From Clostridia bacterium (GTDB lineage: Bacteria; Bacillota; Clostridia; Christensenellales; Borkfalkiaceae): a DNA stretch of 64,000 nt. Positions 1-7,434 of this stretch are shown in pieces. A program made the position numbers and the translations under genes. Positions within the stretch are counted from its first letter, which is position 1, and each line of letters begins with the position of its first letter. Below the pieces are notes generated by a model, which saw only the letters and a program-made list of their open reading frames with translations, searched no databases and was not told the origin of the DNA. The stretch is from positions 1 to 64,000 of the forward strand of contig JAFTPR010000001.1 in the NCBI GenBank assembly GCA_017463145.1, written 5' to 3'.

Positions 1-1
1 G

Positions 2-166
2 GTAAAAGAAATACATATTAACGCAAACGATTCGGAGGCGAAGACATTACTCCGCAAGATAATCTTTAATTTCCCCATATATTATAATGGTGATAATGAC
101 GCTCACCAAATTTTGTGGGAACAGGATGGTAGTGTGGAGACTCTAGTTTTGCTATGTCGAAAATAA
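2..166 (+). CDS. 3' end of an unknown protein entering from the left edge
   Basis: A reading frame is open from the window edge and ends at TAA 164-166, giving 54 codons and a C-terminus VETLVLLCRK. No start codon or ribosome binding site is seen, so the start lies outside the window. The fragment matches no family I recognise. The stretch after it is AT-rich and holds a direct repeat and a terminator, which fits the end of a transcription unit. Confidence 0.35.
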   Translation, partial: VKEIHINANDSEAKTLLRKIIFNFPIYYNGDNDAHQILWEQDGSVETLVLLCRK

Positions 167-280
167 GCAATATTTAATGGTTTTTAATTCATTTTTTGTC
201 GTTTTTGAGAATATATCTAAAATAAAGTAACGAGATAAACGTTTTTTAGACATAAAGCCAAAGAAATTAAGATTTTAATC

Positions 281-332
281 TCGTATGTTTAGATATGTGA
301 AAATTTTTGAAGGTCGTATGTTTAGATATGTG
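281..332. repeat. Two perfect 19-bp direct repeats
   Basis: TCGTATGTTTAGATATGTG occurs at 281-299 and again at 314-332, start to start 33 bp. It lies in AT-rich non-coding DNA (167-457) between the partial gene and the ATPase promoter. Apart from this pair and the terminator at 361-394, I see nothing in that stretch. The repeats could be binding sites or the trace of a small duplication. Confidence 0.7.
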
Positions 333-360
333 TCGAATTACGGATATATTTATAACATTA

Positions 361-394
361 AGCAAGAGCTCGTTTGTTCGGGTTCTTGCTTTTT
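361..394 (+). terminator. Rho-independent terminator
   Basis: AGCAAGA (361-367) pairs with TCTTGCT (384-390), followed by TTTT. It probably ends the transcript of the gene entering from the left. Confidence 0.65.
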
Positions 395-457
395 AAACGA
401 AATGAAGCAATCTATTTAGAAAAAATGCAAATATTTACAAAAATTCTCAATAGAGTG

Positions 458-486
458 TTGACTTTTACTAAATTTTGGGCTATAAT
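458..486 (+). promoter_or_regulatory. Sigma-A promoter of the DUF4143 ATPase
   Basis: TTGACT (458-463), 17-bp spacer, TATAAT (481-486). The promoter overlaps a possible upstream TTG start at 475, so translation should begin downstream at ATG 514. Confidence 0.85.
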
Positions 487-513
487 AATAGCAAGAAAAA
501 ATGGGAGTCCTTT

Positions 514-1767
514 ATGGAGATTAAACGGGATTTATATCTAAACAAATTAATTCAGCATAAGAAAAACGGTATGGTTAAAATCATTACCGGCGTAAGACGT
601 TCGGGAAAGTCGTATTTGTTGTTTAGGTTATTTCGGGATTATTTATTTGAAAATGGTGTAAACGAAAATCATATTATTTCGCTTGCCTTAGATGATTTCG
701 GGAATAAAAAGTTGCAAAATCCAGATGAATTATATAATTATGTAAAAAGTAGAATTTTGGACAAGGAAGATTATTATATCTTGCTTGACGAAATACAACT
801 CGTTCCTGAATTTGAAAGCGTTATAAACGGATTTTTGCATATTCCTAATGCGGATATTTACGTTACGGGTAGTAATTCAAAGTTTTTATCAAGTGATATC
901 ATAACTGAGTTTCGTGGACGTGGAGATGAAATAAGAGTATACCCGTTGAACTTTTCGGAATTTTATTCCGTTTACGGTGGAGATTTTGATAAGGCGTGGC
1001 TTATGTACTGTAATTACGGTGGTATGCCGTTATGCCTTTCAATGGAAACGGTAGCGGATAAAGCGAAGTATTTAAAAAACTTATTCAAGACGACGTATTT
1101 GGCGGATATTATAAACCGCAACAATTTGCGTGGGAATGCGGAAATTAACGAATTAACGGACGTATTGGCGTCATCGATTGGTTCGCTTACCAATCCGTTA
1201 AAATTATCCAATACTTTTGCAAGTACGAAAAACGTAAAACTGTCCGCAAATACCATTTCCACGTATCTTGATTACTTGCAAGACGCTTTTTTGGTGGAAA
1301 AAGCGGTTCGGTATGATATAAAAGGAAAAAAATATATCAATACGCCTGCAAAATATTATTTTGTGGATTTGGGGTTGCGTAATGCTAGACTGTCTTTCCG
1401 TCAGCAAGAATATACGCATATTATGGAGAACGTAATCTATAATGAATTGCGATTGCGTGGGTATTCCGTTGACGTGGGCGTTGTAGAAAACGTTAAAAAA
1501 GAAGATGGGGTATTGGTAAGAAAGAAATTAGAAGTGGATTTTGTCGTGAATCTTGGAAATCGTAGATATTATATCCAATCGGCTTATAACATTCCTTCGG
1601 GAGAAAAAATGGCGCAAGAGCAAGCGTCCTTGCTGTCTATCAACGATGCGTTTAGAAAGATTATTATCGTAAATCAACCGATTATGAGTGGATATAACGA
1701 GCAAGGGATTTTATTGTTATCCTTGCAAGACTTTTTAATTGATCCTGAAAAAGTTTTGAACTTTTAG
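514..1767 (+). CDS. AAA-type ATPase with C-terminal DUF4143
   Basis: This 417-residue protein has a Walker A motif GVRRSGKS at residues 26-33 and a Walker B region ILLDEIQ near residues 89-95. The C-terminal half is DUF4143-like, with the motif EVDFVV typical of a nuclease-like fold. Such stand-alone ATPases are very common in gut Firmicutes and Bacteroidetes; no cellular role is established. The ATG at 514 was chosen because GGGAG lies 6 bp upstream and the frame before it runs through the promoter. It is a single-gene unit. Its base composition is more AT-rich than the genes after 2 kb, so recent acquisition is possible but not shown. Confidence 0.85.
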   Translation: MEIKRDLYLNKLIQHKKNGMVKIITGVRRSGKSYLLFRLFRDYLFENGVNENHIISLALDDFGNKKLQNPDELYNYVKSRILDKEDYYILLDEIQLVPEFESVINGFLHIPNADIYVTGSNSKFLSSDIITEFRGRGDEIRVYPLNFSEFYSVYGGDFDKAWLMYCNYGGMPLCLSMETVADKAKYLKNLFKTTYLADIINRNNLRGNAEINELTDVLASSIGSLTNPLKLSNTFASTKNVKLSANTISTYLDYLQDAFLVEKAVRYDIKGKKYINTPAKYYFVDLGLRNARLSFRQQEYTHIMENVIYNELRLRGYSVDVGVVENVKKEDGVLVRKKLEVDFVVNLGNRRYYIQSAYNIPSGEKMAQEQASLLSINDAFRKIIIVNQPIMSGYNEQGILLLSLQDFLIDPEKVLNF

Positions 1768-2060
1768 TCAATGTTTATGGGTGGAGAGAGTTATCATATC
1801 TAATCACACGCGCCGATTTGATTTTTCATATCAAAAACGACCTAACCATTACGGAAACAAGATATGAAAAACACTTTTACGACACACATAGAGACGCTCG
1901 TTTGCCTTGCGCGCAAGGCGTAAAAGAAAATACGTTGCTACGTGGAGGAGGCGTTTGTACATATTAAGCTTGCGATAATAACGGTGCGGGAGGCTTGCGC
2001 CTACTTTATCGCCGTGGCGAAAGCGTTGTAAAGAAAAGCAAGGTTTAATGGTATCATTAA
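1768..2060. other. Intergenic stretch without a recognised gene
   Basis: About 290 bp between the ATPase stop and the terminator at 2061. It contains the 16-nt palindrome GCCTTGCGCGCAAGGC near 1916 and several GC-rich inverted segments (for example around 1990-2030), and ends in a proper terminator. I find no convincing start codon with a ribosome binding site. It may be an untranslated RNA or the worn remains of a gene; I cannot assign it. Confidence 0.4.
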
Positions 2061-2095
2061 AAAATTCCCCAAAATCGGGAATTTTTTTATTTTTT
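2061..2095 (+). terminator. Rho-independent terminator
   Basis: AAAATTCCC (2061-2069) pairs with GGGAATTTT (2077-2085) and runs into a T-rich tail. Confidence 0.8.
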
Positions 2096-2108
2096 CACCT
2101 TTCAGTAC

Positions 2109-2137
2109 TTGACGAAAAAATATGTGTTTGTTATAAT
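2109..2137 (+). promoter_or_regulatory. Sigma-A promoter of the lipid kinase gene
   Basis: TTGACG (2109-2114), 17-bp spacer, TATAAT (2132-2137). Confidence 0.85.
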
Positions 2138-2182
2138 AATTGTAATAAGTTTTTATGACAAACGTAAAAGGGAGTGATACAG

Positions 2183-3019
2183 ATGAAAAAATATTGCGTA
2201 TTGTACAACCCGAACGCGGGCAGGGGTAAGGGCAAAGAGGAAGCGGAGAAACTGCAAGAGGTTTTGGAAGAGATTGCGCTTGCGGATATGACGAAGATAG
2301 ACAATTACACTTCGTTTTTCGCAGAGCTTGGCGAGGAGGACGAGGTAGTTGTTTGCGGCGGCGACGGAACGTTGAACCGTTTTGTCAACGAGGCAGGCGA
2401 AGCGAAACAGGGACGTAAACTTTTTTATTACGCTTGCGGAAGCGGTAACGATTTTATGCGTGAAGTCGGCGACGGGGGGAAGTCCGTAGCAATAGATGAA
2501 TATATTAAAAAATTGCCTACGGTTGAAGTAAACGGTAAAACGTATTCCTTTATCAACGGCGTGGGGTACGGTATCGACGGGTATTGTTGCGAGATAGGGG
2601 ATAAGCTCCGTGCGGAAACGGAAAAGCCTATCAACTACGCAGGGATTGCAATAAAGGGTTTGCTCTTCCATTATAAACCTACGGATGCAACAGTACTTGT
2701 GGACGGAAAGGAATATCACTTTAAAAAAGTATGGCTTGCGCCGACAATGAACGGCAGGTACTACGGTGGCGGTATGATTCCTTGCCCCGAACAAAAGCGC
2801 ACGGACGATACCGTTTCCGTAATGCTTTTCCACGGTTCGGGGAAATTGAAATCGCTTATGATGTTCCCTTCCATTTTTAAAGGTGAACACGTAAAATACA
2901 AAAAGAATATCGCCGTATTATCGGGCAAGGAAATTACCGTAAAGTTCGACGAACCCCGTACGTTGCAAATCGACGGCGAAACGGTTTTGAACGTTACGGA
3001 ATATACAGTTAGAAAATAA
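2183..3019 (+). CDS. Diacylglycerol/lipid kinase family protein (YegS/LCB5 type)
   Basis: A 278-residue soluble kinase of the DAGK catalytic family. It opens with the nucleotide-binding motif YNPNAGRGKGKEEAEKL, then VVCGGDGTLNRFV (the GGDGT signature) and the glycine-rich CGSGNDFMR, all typical of YegS/DgkB/BmrU-like proteins that phosphorylate lipid hydroxyl groups at the membrane. The C-terminal beta-rich domain ends in LQIDGE. The exact lipid substrate cannot be read from the sequence. ATG 2183 is preferred over GTG 2174 because GGGAG at 2170-2174 then has an 8-bp spacing. It has its own promoter and terminator and is probably monocistronic. Confidence 0.85.
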   Translation: MKKYCVLYNPNAGRGKGKEEAEKLQEVLEEIALADMTKIDNYTSFFAELGEEDEVVVCGGDGTLNRFVNEAGEAKQGRKLFYYACGSGNDFMREVGDGGKSVAIDEYIKKLPTVEVNGKTYSFINGVGYGIDGYCCEIGDKLRAETEKPINYAGIAIKGLLFHYKPTDATVLVDGKEYHFKKVWLAPTMNGRYYGGGMIPCPEQKRTDDTVSVMLFHGSGKLKSLMMFPSIFKGEHVKYKKNIAVLSGKEITVKFDEPRTLQIDGETVLNVTEYTVRK

Positions 3020-3024
3020 CCGTT

Positions 3025-3048
3025 AAAGCGCAGGCAACTGCGCTTTTT
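3025..3048 (+). terminator. Terminator of the lipid kinase gene
   Basis: AAAGCGCAG (3025-3033), loop GCAA, CTGCGCTTT (3038-3046), followed by T residues that run directly into the next promoter's -35 region. Confidence 0.85.
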
Positions 3049-3050
3049 GC

Positions 3051-3079
3051 TTGCAATTTGCTTTTCTTCGTGTTATAAT
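3051..3079 (+). promoter_or_regulatory. Promoter of the RluA-family gene
   Basis: TTGCAA (3051-3056), 17-bp spacer, TATAAT (3074-3079). The T-tract of the preceding terminator and the -35 box are fused in the 14-mer CTTTTTGCTTGCAA, which recurs upstream of pcrA. Confidence 0.75.
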
Positions 3080-3112
3080 GTTGCAAAGGAAATTCCAAGA
3101 AAAGAGGGCGTT

Positions 3113-4072
3113 ATGCAAAAAAGAGGCAGGCAGGTACAAGTTGAAAAGGCTCGGCGGACGGAACGGGAAAATGCGCCCGTGTACACCGCTTTGTATAAAG
3201 TAAACAGGAGTGACGTATTGTTGGAGTTTTTGCTCCGCAAGTGCAACACTTCCCGCAACAACGTGAAATCGTTGCTTACCCGCAGACAAATACTTGTCAA
3301 CGGTAGCGTTGTCACGCAATACGATTTTCCGCTTGCCAAGGACGACGAGGTGAAAGTTGCAAAAAATCCTGTCCGCGGTGGGAATACGCTCAAACGCGAA
3401 ACGAAAAAACGGGAGAAAAAGGAACGCCTTGCCATTCGGATTTTGTACGAGGACGAGGACTTTTTGGCGATTGATAAGCCCGCGGGGTTGCTTTCCGTGG
3501 AGAGCGACAAGGAAACAGAGAGTGCATTTTCCTATGCGCTTGACTACCTTTCCGCCAAGAGTAAGACGGCAAGACCGTTCGTGTTGCACCGTATCGATAA
3601 GGAAACTTCGGGGGTTTTGGTATTTGCCAAAAATCCGAAAATTCATTCTATGTTAAAGTTGCATTGGAGCGAGCTTGTGTCCTTGCGGGAATATTACGCT
3701 GTTGCCGAAGGGGTGTTTGAAAAGAAGCAGGATACGCTTGTATGCTATCTTAAAGAGAATAAAAACAATCTGGTATATTGTACGCAAGACCCTTCGGGGC
3801 AAAAGGCGGTCACAAATTACGAGGTTGTGCGGGAGAATGAACGGCACGCCTTGCTTCGGGTAGAGATAGAAACGGGTAGAAAGAACCAGATTAGGGCGCA
3901 GTTGGAAAACCTCGGTCATCCGATCGTTGGCGACGACAAGTACGGTAAGCCGAAAGATCCGCTTCAAAGATTGGGCTTGCACGCCTCCAAGCTCGTGCTT
4001 TGCCACCCTGTAACAAAGGAACTTTTGACCTTTCAGGCAAGTATTCCGCCTGTATTTTATTCATTGTTTTAA
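3113..4072 (+). CDS. RluA-family pseudouridine synthase with S4 domain
   Basis: A 319-residue rRNA/tRNA pseudouridine synthase. An S4 RNA-binding domain covers about residues 35-85 (FLLRKCNTSRNNVKSLL). The catalytic domain contains HRIDKETSGVLVFAK, in which the Asp of HRID is the expected nucleophile. A second typical block, GRKNQIRAQLENLGHPIVGD, follows. It resembles the RluD/YlyB group, but the target uridine cannot be deduced. The start at 3113 follows AAAGAGGG at a good distance and is downstream of the promoter; the longer frame from 3047 overlaps promoter and terminator and was rejected. Confidence 0.9.
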   Translation: MQKRGRQVQVEKARRTERENAPVYTALYKVNRSDVLLEFLLRKCNTSRNNVKSLLTRRQILVNGSVVTQYDFPLAKDDEVKVAKNPVRGGNTLKRETKKREKKERLAIRILYEDEDFLAIDKPAGLLSVESDKETESAFSYALDYLSAKSKTARPFVLHRIDKETSGVLVFAKNPKIHSMLKLHWSELVSLREYYAVAEGVFEKKQDTLVCYLKENKNNLVYCTQDPSGQKAVTNYEVVRENERHALLRVEIETGRKNQIRAQLENLGHPIVGDDKYGKPKDPLQRLGLHASKLVLCHPVTKELLTFQASIPPVFYSLF

Positions 4073-4107
4073 CCGTTCGACAAAGTTCGACAAAAGTAGT
4101 GAAATTC

Positions 4108-4151
4108 AGACAAAATCAGCTAAGATAAAAAGGTTGATTTTGTCTTTTTTC
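4108..4151 (+). terminator. Terminator after the RluA-family gene
   Basis: AGACAAAATCAGC (4108-4120) pairs with GTTGATTTTGTCT (4133-4145), followed by TTTTTT. Its 3' arm overlaps the -35 box of the following promoter. Confidence 0.85.
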
Positions 4152-4163
4152 GTATGATATAAT
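4134..4163 (+). promoter_or_regulatory. Candidate promoter of the 48-aa ORF
   Basis: TTGATT (4134-4139), 18-bp spacer, TATAAT (4158-4163). The -35 box sits inside the 3' arm of the preceding terminator hairpin. Confidence 0.55.
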
Positions 4164-4214
4164 AGAATTACAAAGGTAATCGCGGTACCCAAGAAAAACA
4201 AGGAGATAATCAAG

Positions 4215-4361
4215 ATGGAATACGAGAAGATTTTGGAAGAGATCGAGCTTGCGCTCAACGATTGTTTTGTTGCGGTGGTGGAAAGAGAAGAGGAGGCTTT
4301 TACACTCCGCTTTTTGGACGGAAAAAAATTCCGTCTGCGCGTAGAAGAAGTAAAAGAATAA
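4215..4361 (+). CDS. Small unknown acidic protein (48 aa)
   Basis: ATG 4215 is preceded by AAGGAG (4200-4205) and follows a promoter. The 48-residue product begins MEYEKILEEIELALN and contains FTLRFLDGKKFRLRVEE. It is rich in Glu and probably a small alpha/beta fold. I know no family for it. The -35 box of luxS lies just after its stop, so the two genes are separately transcribed though only 49 bp apart. Codon use matches the neighbours, which supports real coding. Confidence 0.6.
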   Translation: MEYEKILEEIELALNDCFVAVVEREEEAFTLRFLDGKKFRLRVEEVKE

Positions 4362-4375
4362 ACGTTGCGTTGCAG

Positions 4376-4404
4376 TTGACTTTCGTTTTGTTTTGTGCTA
4401 TACT
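4376..4404 (+). promoter_or_regulatory. luxS promoter, leaderless arrangement
   Basis: TTGACT (4376-4381), 17-bp spacer, extended -10 TGCTATACT with TATACT at 4399-4404. The start codon is at 4411, so transcription should begin at or next to the A of ATG. No Shine-Dalgarno site fits between them. Confidence 0.8.
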
Positions 4405-4410
4405 AGGCAT

Positions 4411-4872
4411 ATGGAAAAAATTGCAAGCTTTACAGTCAATCACGACAAACTGAAAAAGGGAATGTATATTTCCCGTATCGATAAAGATATTGTTACGTAC
4501 GATATCCGTATGAAGCTACCCAACGGCGGGGAATATTTGGAAATGAACGGCGCGCATACGTTTGAGCATCTTTTCGCAACGTATGCTCGCAATAGCCGTT
4601 TTGGCGGCTCGGTCATTTACGTAGGGCCTATGGGCTGCGGAACGGGGTTTTATCTTCTGCTCCGCGACGACGTGACATATGTGGAAGCAATATCGCTTGT
4701 GCAAGAGAGTATGGCATTCATAGCGGCGTACGAGGGTGAAATACCGGGCAGTACAAAAAAAGAGTGCGGGAACTATCTTGCGCATGACCTTGCGGGCGCA
4801 AAAGCGCTTGGCAAAGAAATGGCGCTTGTCTTGTCCGATTGGTCTGTGGATAAATTGCAATACGAGGTATAA
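4411..4872 (+). CDS. luxS: S-ribosylhomocysteine lyase LuxS
   Basis: LuxS splits S-ribosylhomocysteine into homocysteine and the autoinducer-2 precursor DPD in the activated methyl cycle. At 153 residues the length is normal. The metal ligands are present: His49 and His53 in HTFEH and Cys119 in ECGNYL. Glu52 and Cys76 (MGCGTG) are also in place. Unusually, the ATG lies only 7 nt from the -10 box, so the mRNA is probably leaderless. The nitroreductase gene follows after 3 nt and is probably cotranscribed. metF, metH and metK in the same window supply the rest of the methyl cycle. Confidence 0.95.
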   Translation: MEKIASFTVNHDKLKKGMYISRIDKDIVTYDIRMKLPNGGEYLEMNGAHTFEHLFATYARNSRFGGSVIYVGPMGCGTGFYLLLRDDVTYVEAISLVQESMAFIAAYEGEIPGSTKKECGNYLAHDLAGAKALGKEMALVLSDWSVDKLQYEV

Positions 4873-4875
4873 GCT

Positions 4876-5397
4876 ATGAATGAAACAATGCAAACGATTT
4901 TTACGCGTAAAAGCGTGAAGAAATACAAGGCAACACCCGTCGAAAAGGCGTTGATTGAGCAAATTGTTGCGGCGGGACTTGCCGCTCCGTCGGGGTTGAA
5001 TAAACAAGCGCCGATTGTGCTTGCTGTTACGAATAAAGCGCTCCGCGACGAGCTTTCCCGCTTGAATGCGGGTAAAGACCCTTTTCTTCGTCCCGACCCT
5101 TTTTACGGCGCGCCTTGTGTGCTCGTCGTGTTGGCGGATAAGTCTGTTCCCACGTACGTTTACGACGGCTCGCTTGTCATGGAAAATATGCTGTTGGCTG
5201 CACATTCGTTAGGGCTTGGCGCGTGTTGGATTCATAGGGCAAGGGAAACGTTTGAAATGCCCGAGGGAAAAGCGATACTGAAAAAACTCGGTATCGAGGG
5301 CGATTACGAGGGGATCGGCAACTGTATCGTGGGCTACCCCGATATGACTCCCGTCGAAAAGCCTCGTAAAGAAAACAGAGTATATTATATCGACTGA
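4876..5397 (+). CDS. Nitroreductase family flavoprotein
   Basis: A 173-residue FMN-binding oxidoreductase. The N-terminal block TRKSVKKYKATPVEKALIEQ and LAAPSGLNKQAP are typical of the nitroreductase fold, as is the late GIGNCIVGYPD segment. Such enzymes use NAD(P)H to reduce nitro compounds, quinones or flavins; the physiological substrate is not evident. It starts 3 nt after luxS with GAGG inside the end of luxS as ribosome binding site. Its stop overlaps the next start by one base, so the three genes form one operon. Confidence 0.85.
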   Translation: MNETMQTIFTRKSVKKYKATPVEKALIEQIVAAGLAAPSGLNKQAPIVLAVTNKALRDELSRLNAGKDPFLRPDPFYGAPCVLVVLADKSVPTYVYDGSLVMENMLLAAHSLGLGACWIHRARETFEMPEGKAILKKLGIEGDYEGIGNCIVGYPDMTPVEKPRKENRVYYID

Positions 5398-6206
5398 TGA
5401 AAGTAGGTGTTTCGACGGCTTCGCTCTTTTTGCGAAAGAATAACGAAGAAGCGTTACCGCTTTTAAACGACCTCGGCGTAAATTGCGCCGAGGTGTTCCT
5501 TACGTCCTATTCCGAATACGGAGAACCGTTTGCTTCTCTCTTGAAGCAACGGCAGGGGAATATTGCCGTCAATTCCGTGCATATCCTCAATACGCAGTTT
5601 GAGCCGCAACTTTTTAACGAACACCCGCGGGCAAGAGCAGATGCTTTCGAGTGGTTGGGCAAGACTATGGATAGTGCCAACGCCTTAGGTGCGCCGTATT
5701 ATACCTTTCACGGTATTGCGCGGGTAAAACGGGCTTCCCGTTCGGGCGAACGGGACAATTTCCCCGTCTTGTGCGAGAAGTTTCGTGATATCGCTGATTT
5801 TTGTGGAAAACGGAACGTGACTTTGTGCTTGGAAAACGTGGAATGGGCAAGCTACAACCGCCCCGGTTTTTTTGGCGAAATAGCGAAAGAGGTATGCAAT
5901 ATGCGGGGCGTATTGGATATTAAGCAAGCCCGCATTTCTGGCTATCCTTACGAGGCATATTTGACGGAAATGGGGGCAAGGTTGGCGTACGCGCATATTT
6001 CCGATATCGACGGAAACGGTAAAATATGCTTGCCGGGCAAGGGTACGTTCGATTTTGATGTCTTGATTAAACGCCTCAAAGATATCGGCTTTGACGGCGC
6101 GCTGTTGATTGAGGTATACACGGACGACTACGGTAAAGAAACGGAAATAAAGATTGCTTGCGACTACGTAAACGAGCTTCTTTATAAATATGGTGTTTTA
6201 TCGTAA
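5397..6206 (+). CDS. Sugar phosphate isomerase/epimerase family (TIM barrel)
   Basis: A 269-residue AP-endonuclease-2-like TIM barrel protein. Typical features are the early ASLFLRK strand, LCLENVEWAS (metal-binding Glu), LDIKQARISG and the C-terminal LLIEVYTDDY with the last metal-ligand Glu. Relatives include xylose isomerase-like epimerases and inosose dehydratases; the substrate is unknown. The ATG overlaps the nitroreductase stop (TGATG-type junction), which indicates translational coupling. No terminator is clear after it; the next promoter starts 28 bp downstream. Confidence 0.8.
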   Translation: MKVGVSTASLFLRKNNEEALPLLNDLGVNCAEVFLTSYSEYGEPFASLLKQRQGNIAVNSVHILNTQFEPQLFNEHPRARADAFEWLGKTMDSANALGAPYYTFHGIARVKRASRSGERDNFPVLCEKFRDIADFCGKRNVTLCLENVEWASYNRPGFFGEIAKEVCNMRGVLDIKQARISGYPYEAYLTEMGARLAYAHISDIDGNGKICLPGKGTFDFDVLIKRLKDIGFDGALLIEVYTDDYGKETEIKIACDYVNELLYKYGVLS

Positions 6207-6233
6207 TTTTTTTGGAAAATATTGCAAAAACTG

Positions 6234-6262
6234 TTGACAAAGGGTTTTTAATCTGTTATAAT
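6234..6262 (+). promoter_or_regulatory. Consensus sigma-A promoter of the SOR-Hrb operon
   Basis: TTGACA (6234-6239), 17-bp spacer, TATAAT (6257-6262): both boxes match the consensus exactly, so strong expression is expected. Confidence 0.9.
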
Positions 6263-6304
6263 CTTATCAAGATTAAATCCTATTAATAATATAAGAGGTG
6301 AAAA

Positions 6305-6658
6305 ATGTTAAAAGTATATCAATGCAAAGAATGTAACAAGACGGTAATTAGCAAGACGGAATTAAAGCTTGCGGGTTTTGAGGAATTGGTGGCAGGTAGT
6401 GTAGATGCGGCGAAAGAAAAGCATGTGCCTATCGTTACGAAGAAATGTAAGCAAGTGAAAGTGGACGTGGGGAGCGTAGCGCATCCTATGACGGCGGAAC
6501 ACTTAATCGAGTGGGTAGCGATTGAAACGGAGCAAGGCTATCAAGTGAAGTATCTTGCCGCGGAAACGTTGCCCGTGTGCGAATTTACGCTTGCGGGCGG
6601 GGATAAGCTCGTGGCGGTGTACGCATATTGCAACCTCCACGGATTGTGGAAAGCATAA
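6305..6658 (+). CDS. Superoxide reductase (desulfoferrodoxin-like)
   Basis: A 117-residue non-haem iron protein that reduces superoxide to peroxide without releasing oxygen, as used by anaerobes. All five ligands of the catalytic iron centre are visible: His40 (EKHVP), His60 and His66 (HPMTAEH), Cys109 and His112 (YCNLH). Glu38 and Lys39 are also present. The N-terminal desulforedoxin-type domain is odd: it has CKEC (Cys7, Cys10) but no following Cys-Cys pair, so the second FeS4 centre is probably absent. The strong promoter and the rubredoxin fusion behind it fit an electron-transfer partnership. Confidence 0.9.
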   Translation: MLKVYQCKECNKTVISKTELKLAGFEELVAGSVDAAKEKHVPIVTKKCKQVKVDVGSVAHPMTAEHLIEWVAIETEQGYQVKYLAAETLPVCEFTLAGGDKLVAVYAYCNLHGLWKA

Positions 6659-6685
6659 ATAAAAACGCTTTGACGAGGTGACGTG

Positions 6686-7294
6686 ATGATAGAAAAGGAA
6701 GCTATGTATAAGCTTACGTACGGTTTATTTGTGTTGACGGCGAAAAACGGGGAAAAGCAAAATGGTTGTATTGTGAACACCGTTTCTATGATTACAGATG
6801 AGCCGAAGCGGATAACCGTGTACGTGAATAAGAGCAATTTTACCGAATCGCTTATTCGTGAAACGGGCGAGTTGAACGTGTCCGTTTTAACGGAAAAAAC
6901 ACCGTTTGAGGTATTTAAACAATTTGGTTTTTGTTCGGGCAGAGATACGGACAAATTTGCGGGCAAGCAATATCCGCAGACGGAAAACGGTCTGTATTAT
7001 ATTCCTGAGGTTTCCAACGCTGTCATTTCGGCAAAGGTAGTAGGCGCGCATGATTACGGTACGCACACGCTGTTTGTTGCGGAAGTTACGGAAGCGAAAA
7101 CGCTTTCAACGGATAAGTCCGTGACGTACGAATACTATCAAAGCAGTATCAAGCCCAAGCCCCAAGCGCAACAAGGCGGGCAGGAAAAGTGGGTGTGTAA
7201 GGTCTGCGGATACGTGCACGAAGGTCCGCTTCCCGACGATTTTATTTGTCCTTGGTGCAAGCACCCCGCCTCCGATTTTGAAAAAATGCAATAA
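6686..7294 (+). CDS. Flavin reductase-rubredoxin fusion (Hrb-like)
   Basis: A 202-residue protein with an N-terminal flavin reductase-like FMN-binding domain (about residues 1-150) and a C-terminal rubredoxin (about 168-202). The rubredoxin iron ligands are Cys171 and Cys174 in CKVCGY and Cys188 and Cys191 in CPWC. This is the architecture of high-molecular-weight rubredoxin in acetogens, which passes NAD(P)H electrons to oxygen- or superoxide-detoxifying proteins. Lying 27 bp behind the superoxide reductase, it is likely its reductant (inference). ATG 6686 follows GAGGTG; GTG 6683 is a possible alternative. Confidence 0.88.
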   Translation: MIEKEAMYKLTYGLFVLTAKNGEKQNGCIVNTVSMITDEPKRITVYVNKSNFTESLIRETGELNVSVLTEKTPFEVFKQFGFCSGRDTDKFAGKQYPQTENGLYYIPEVSNAVISAKVVGAHDYGTHTLFVAEVTEAKTLSTDKSVTYEYYQSSIKPKPQAQQGGQEKWVCKVCGYVHEGPLPDDFICPWCKHPASDFEKMQ

Positions 7295-7359
7295 AGACAG
7301 ATTTCGACAAAATAAGCGGAAATAAAAGGAAAAAATCGTGTAAAACCCTTGAAAAAGGC

Positions 7360-7388
7360 TTGACATCTCGTTGTTAAATTGTTATAAT
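7360..7388 (+). promoter_or_regulatory. rpsU promoter
   Basis: TTGACA (7360-7365), 17-bp spacer, TATAAT (7383-7388), both perfect consensus boxes. Confidence 0.9.
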
Positions 7389-7434
7389 TACGGGGTAAAC
7401 GATAAATGCAACGGCAAAGGTTGGTGAAAAAGGA

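Noticed and set aside
281..332. CRISPR array
   Set aside because: Only two short repeats, no third unit, no cas genes anywhere in the window.
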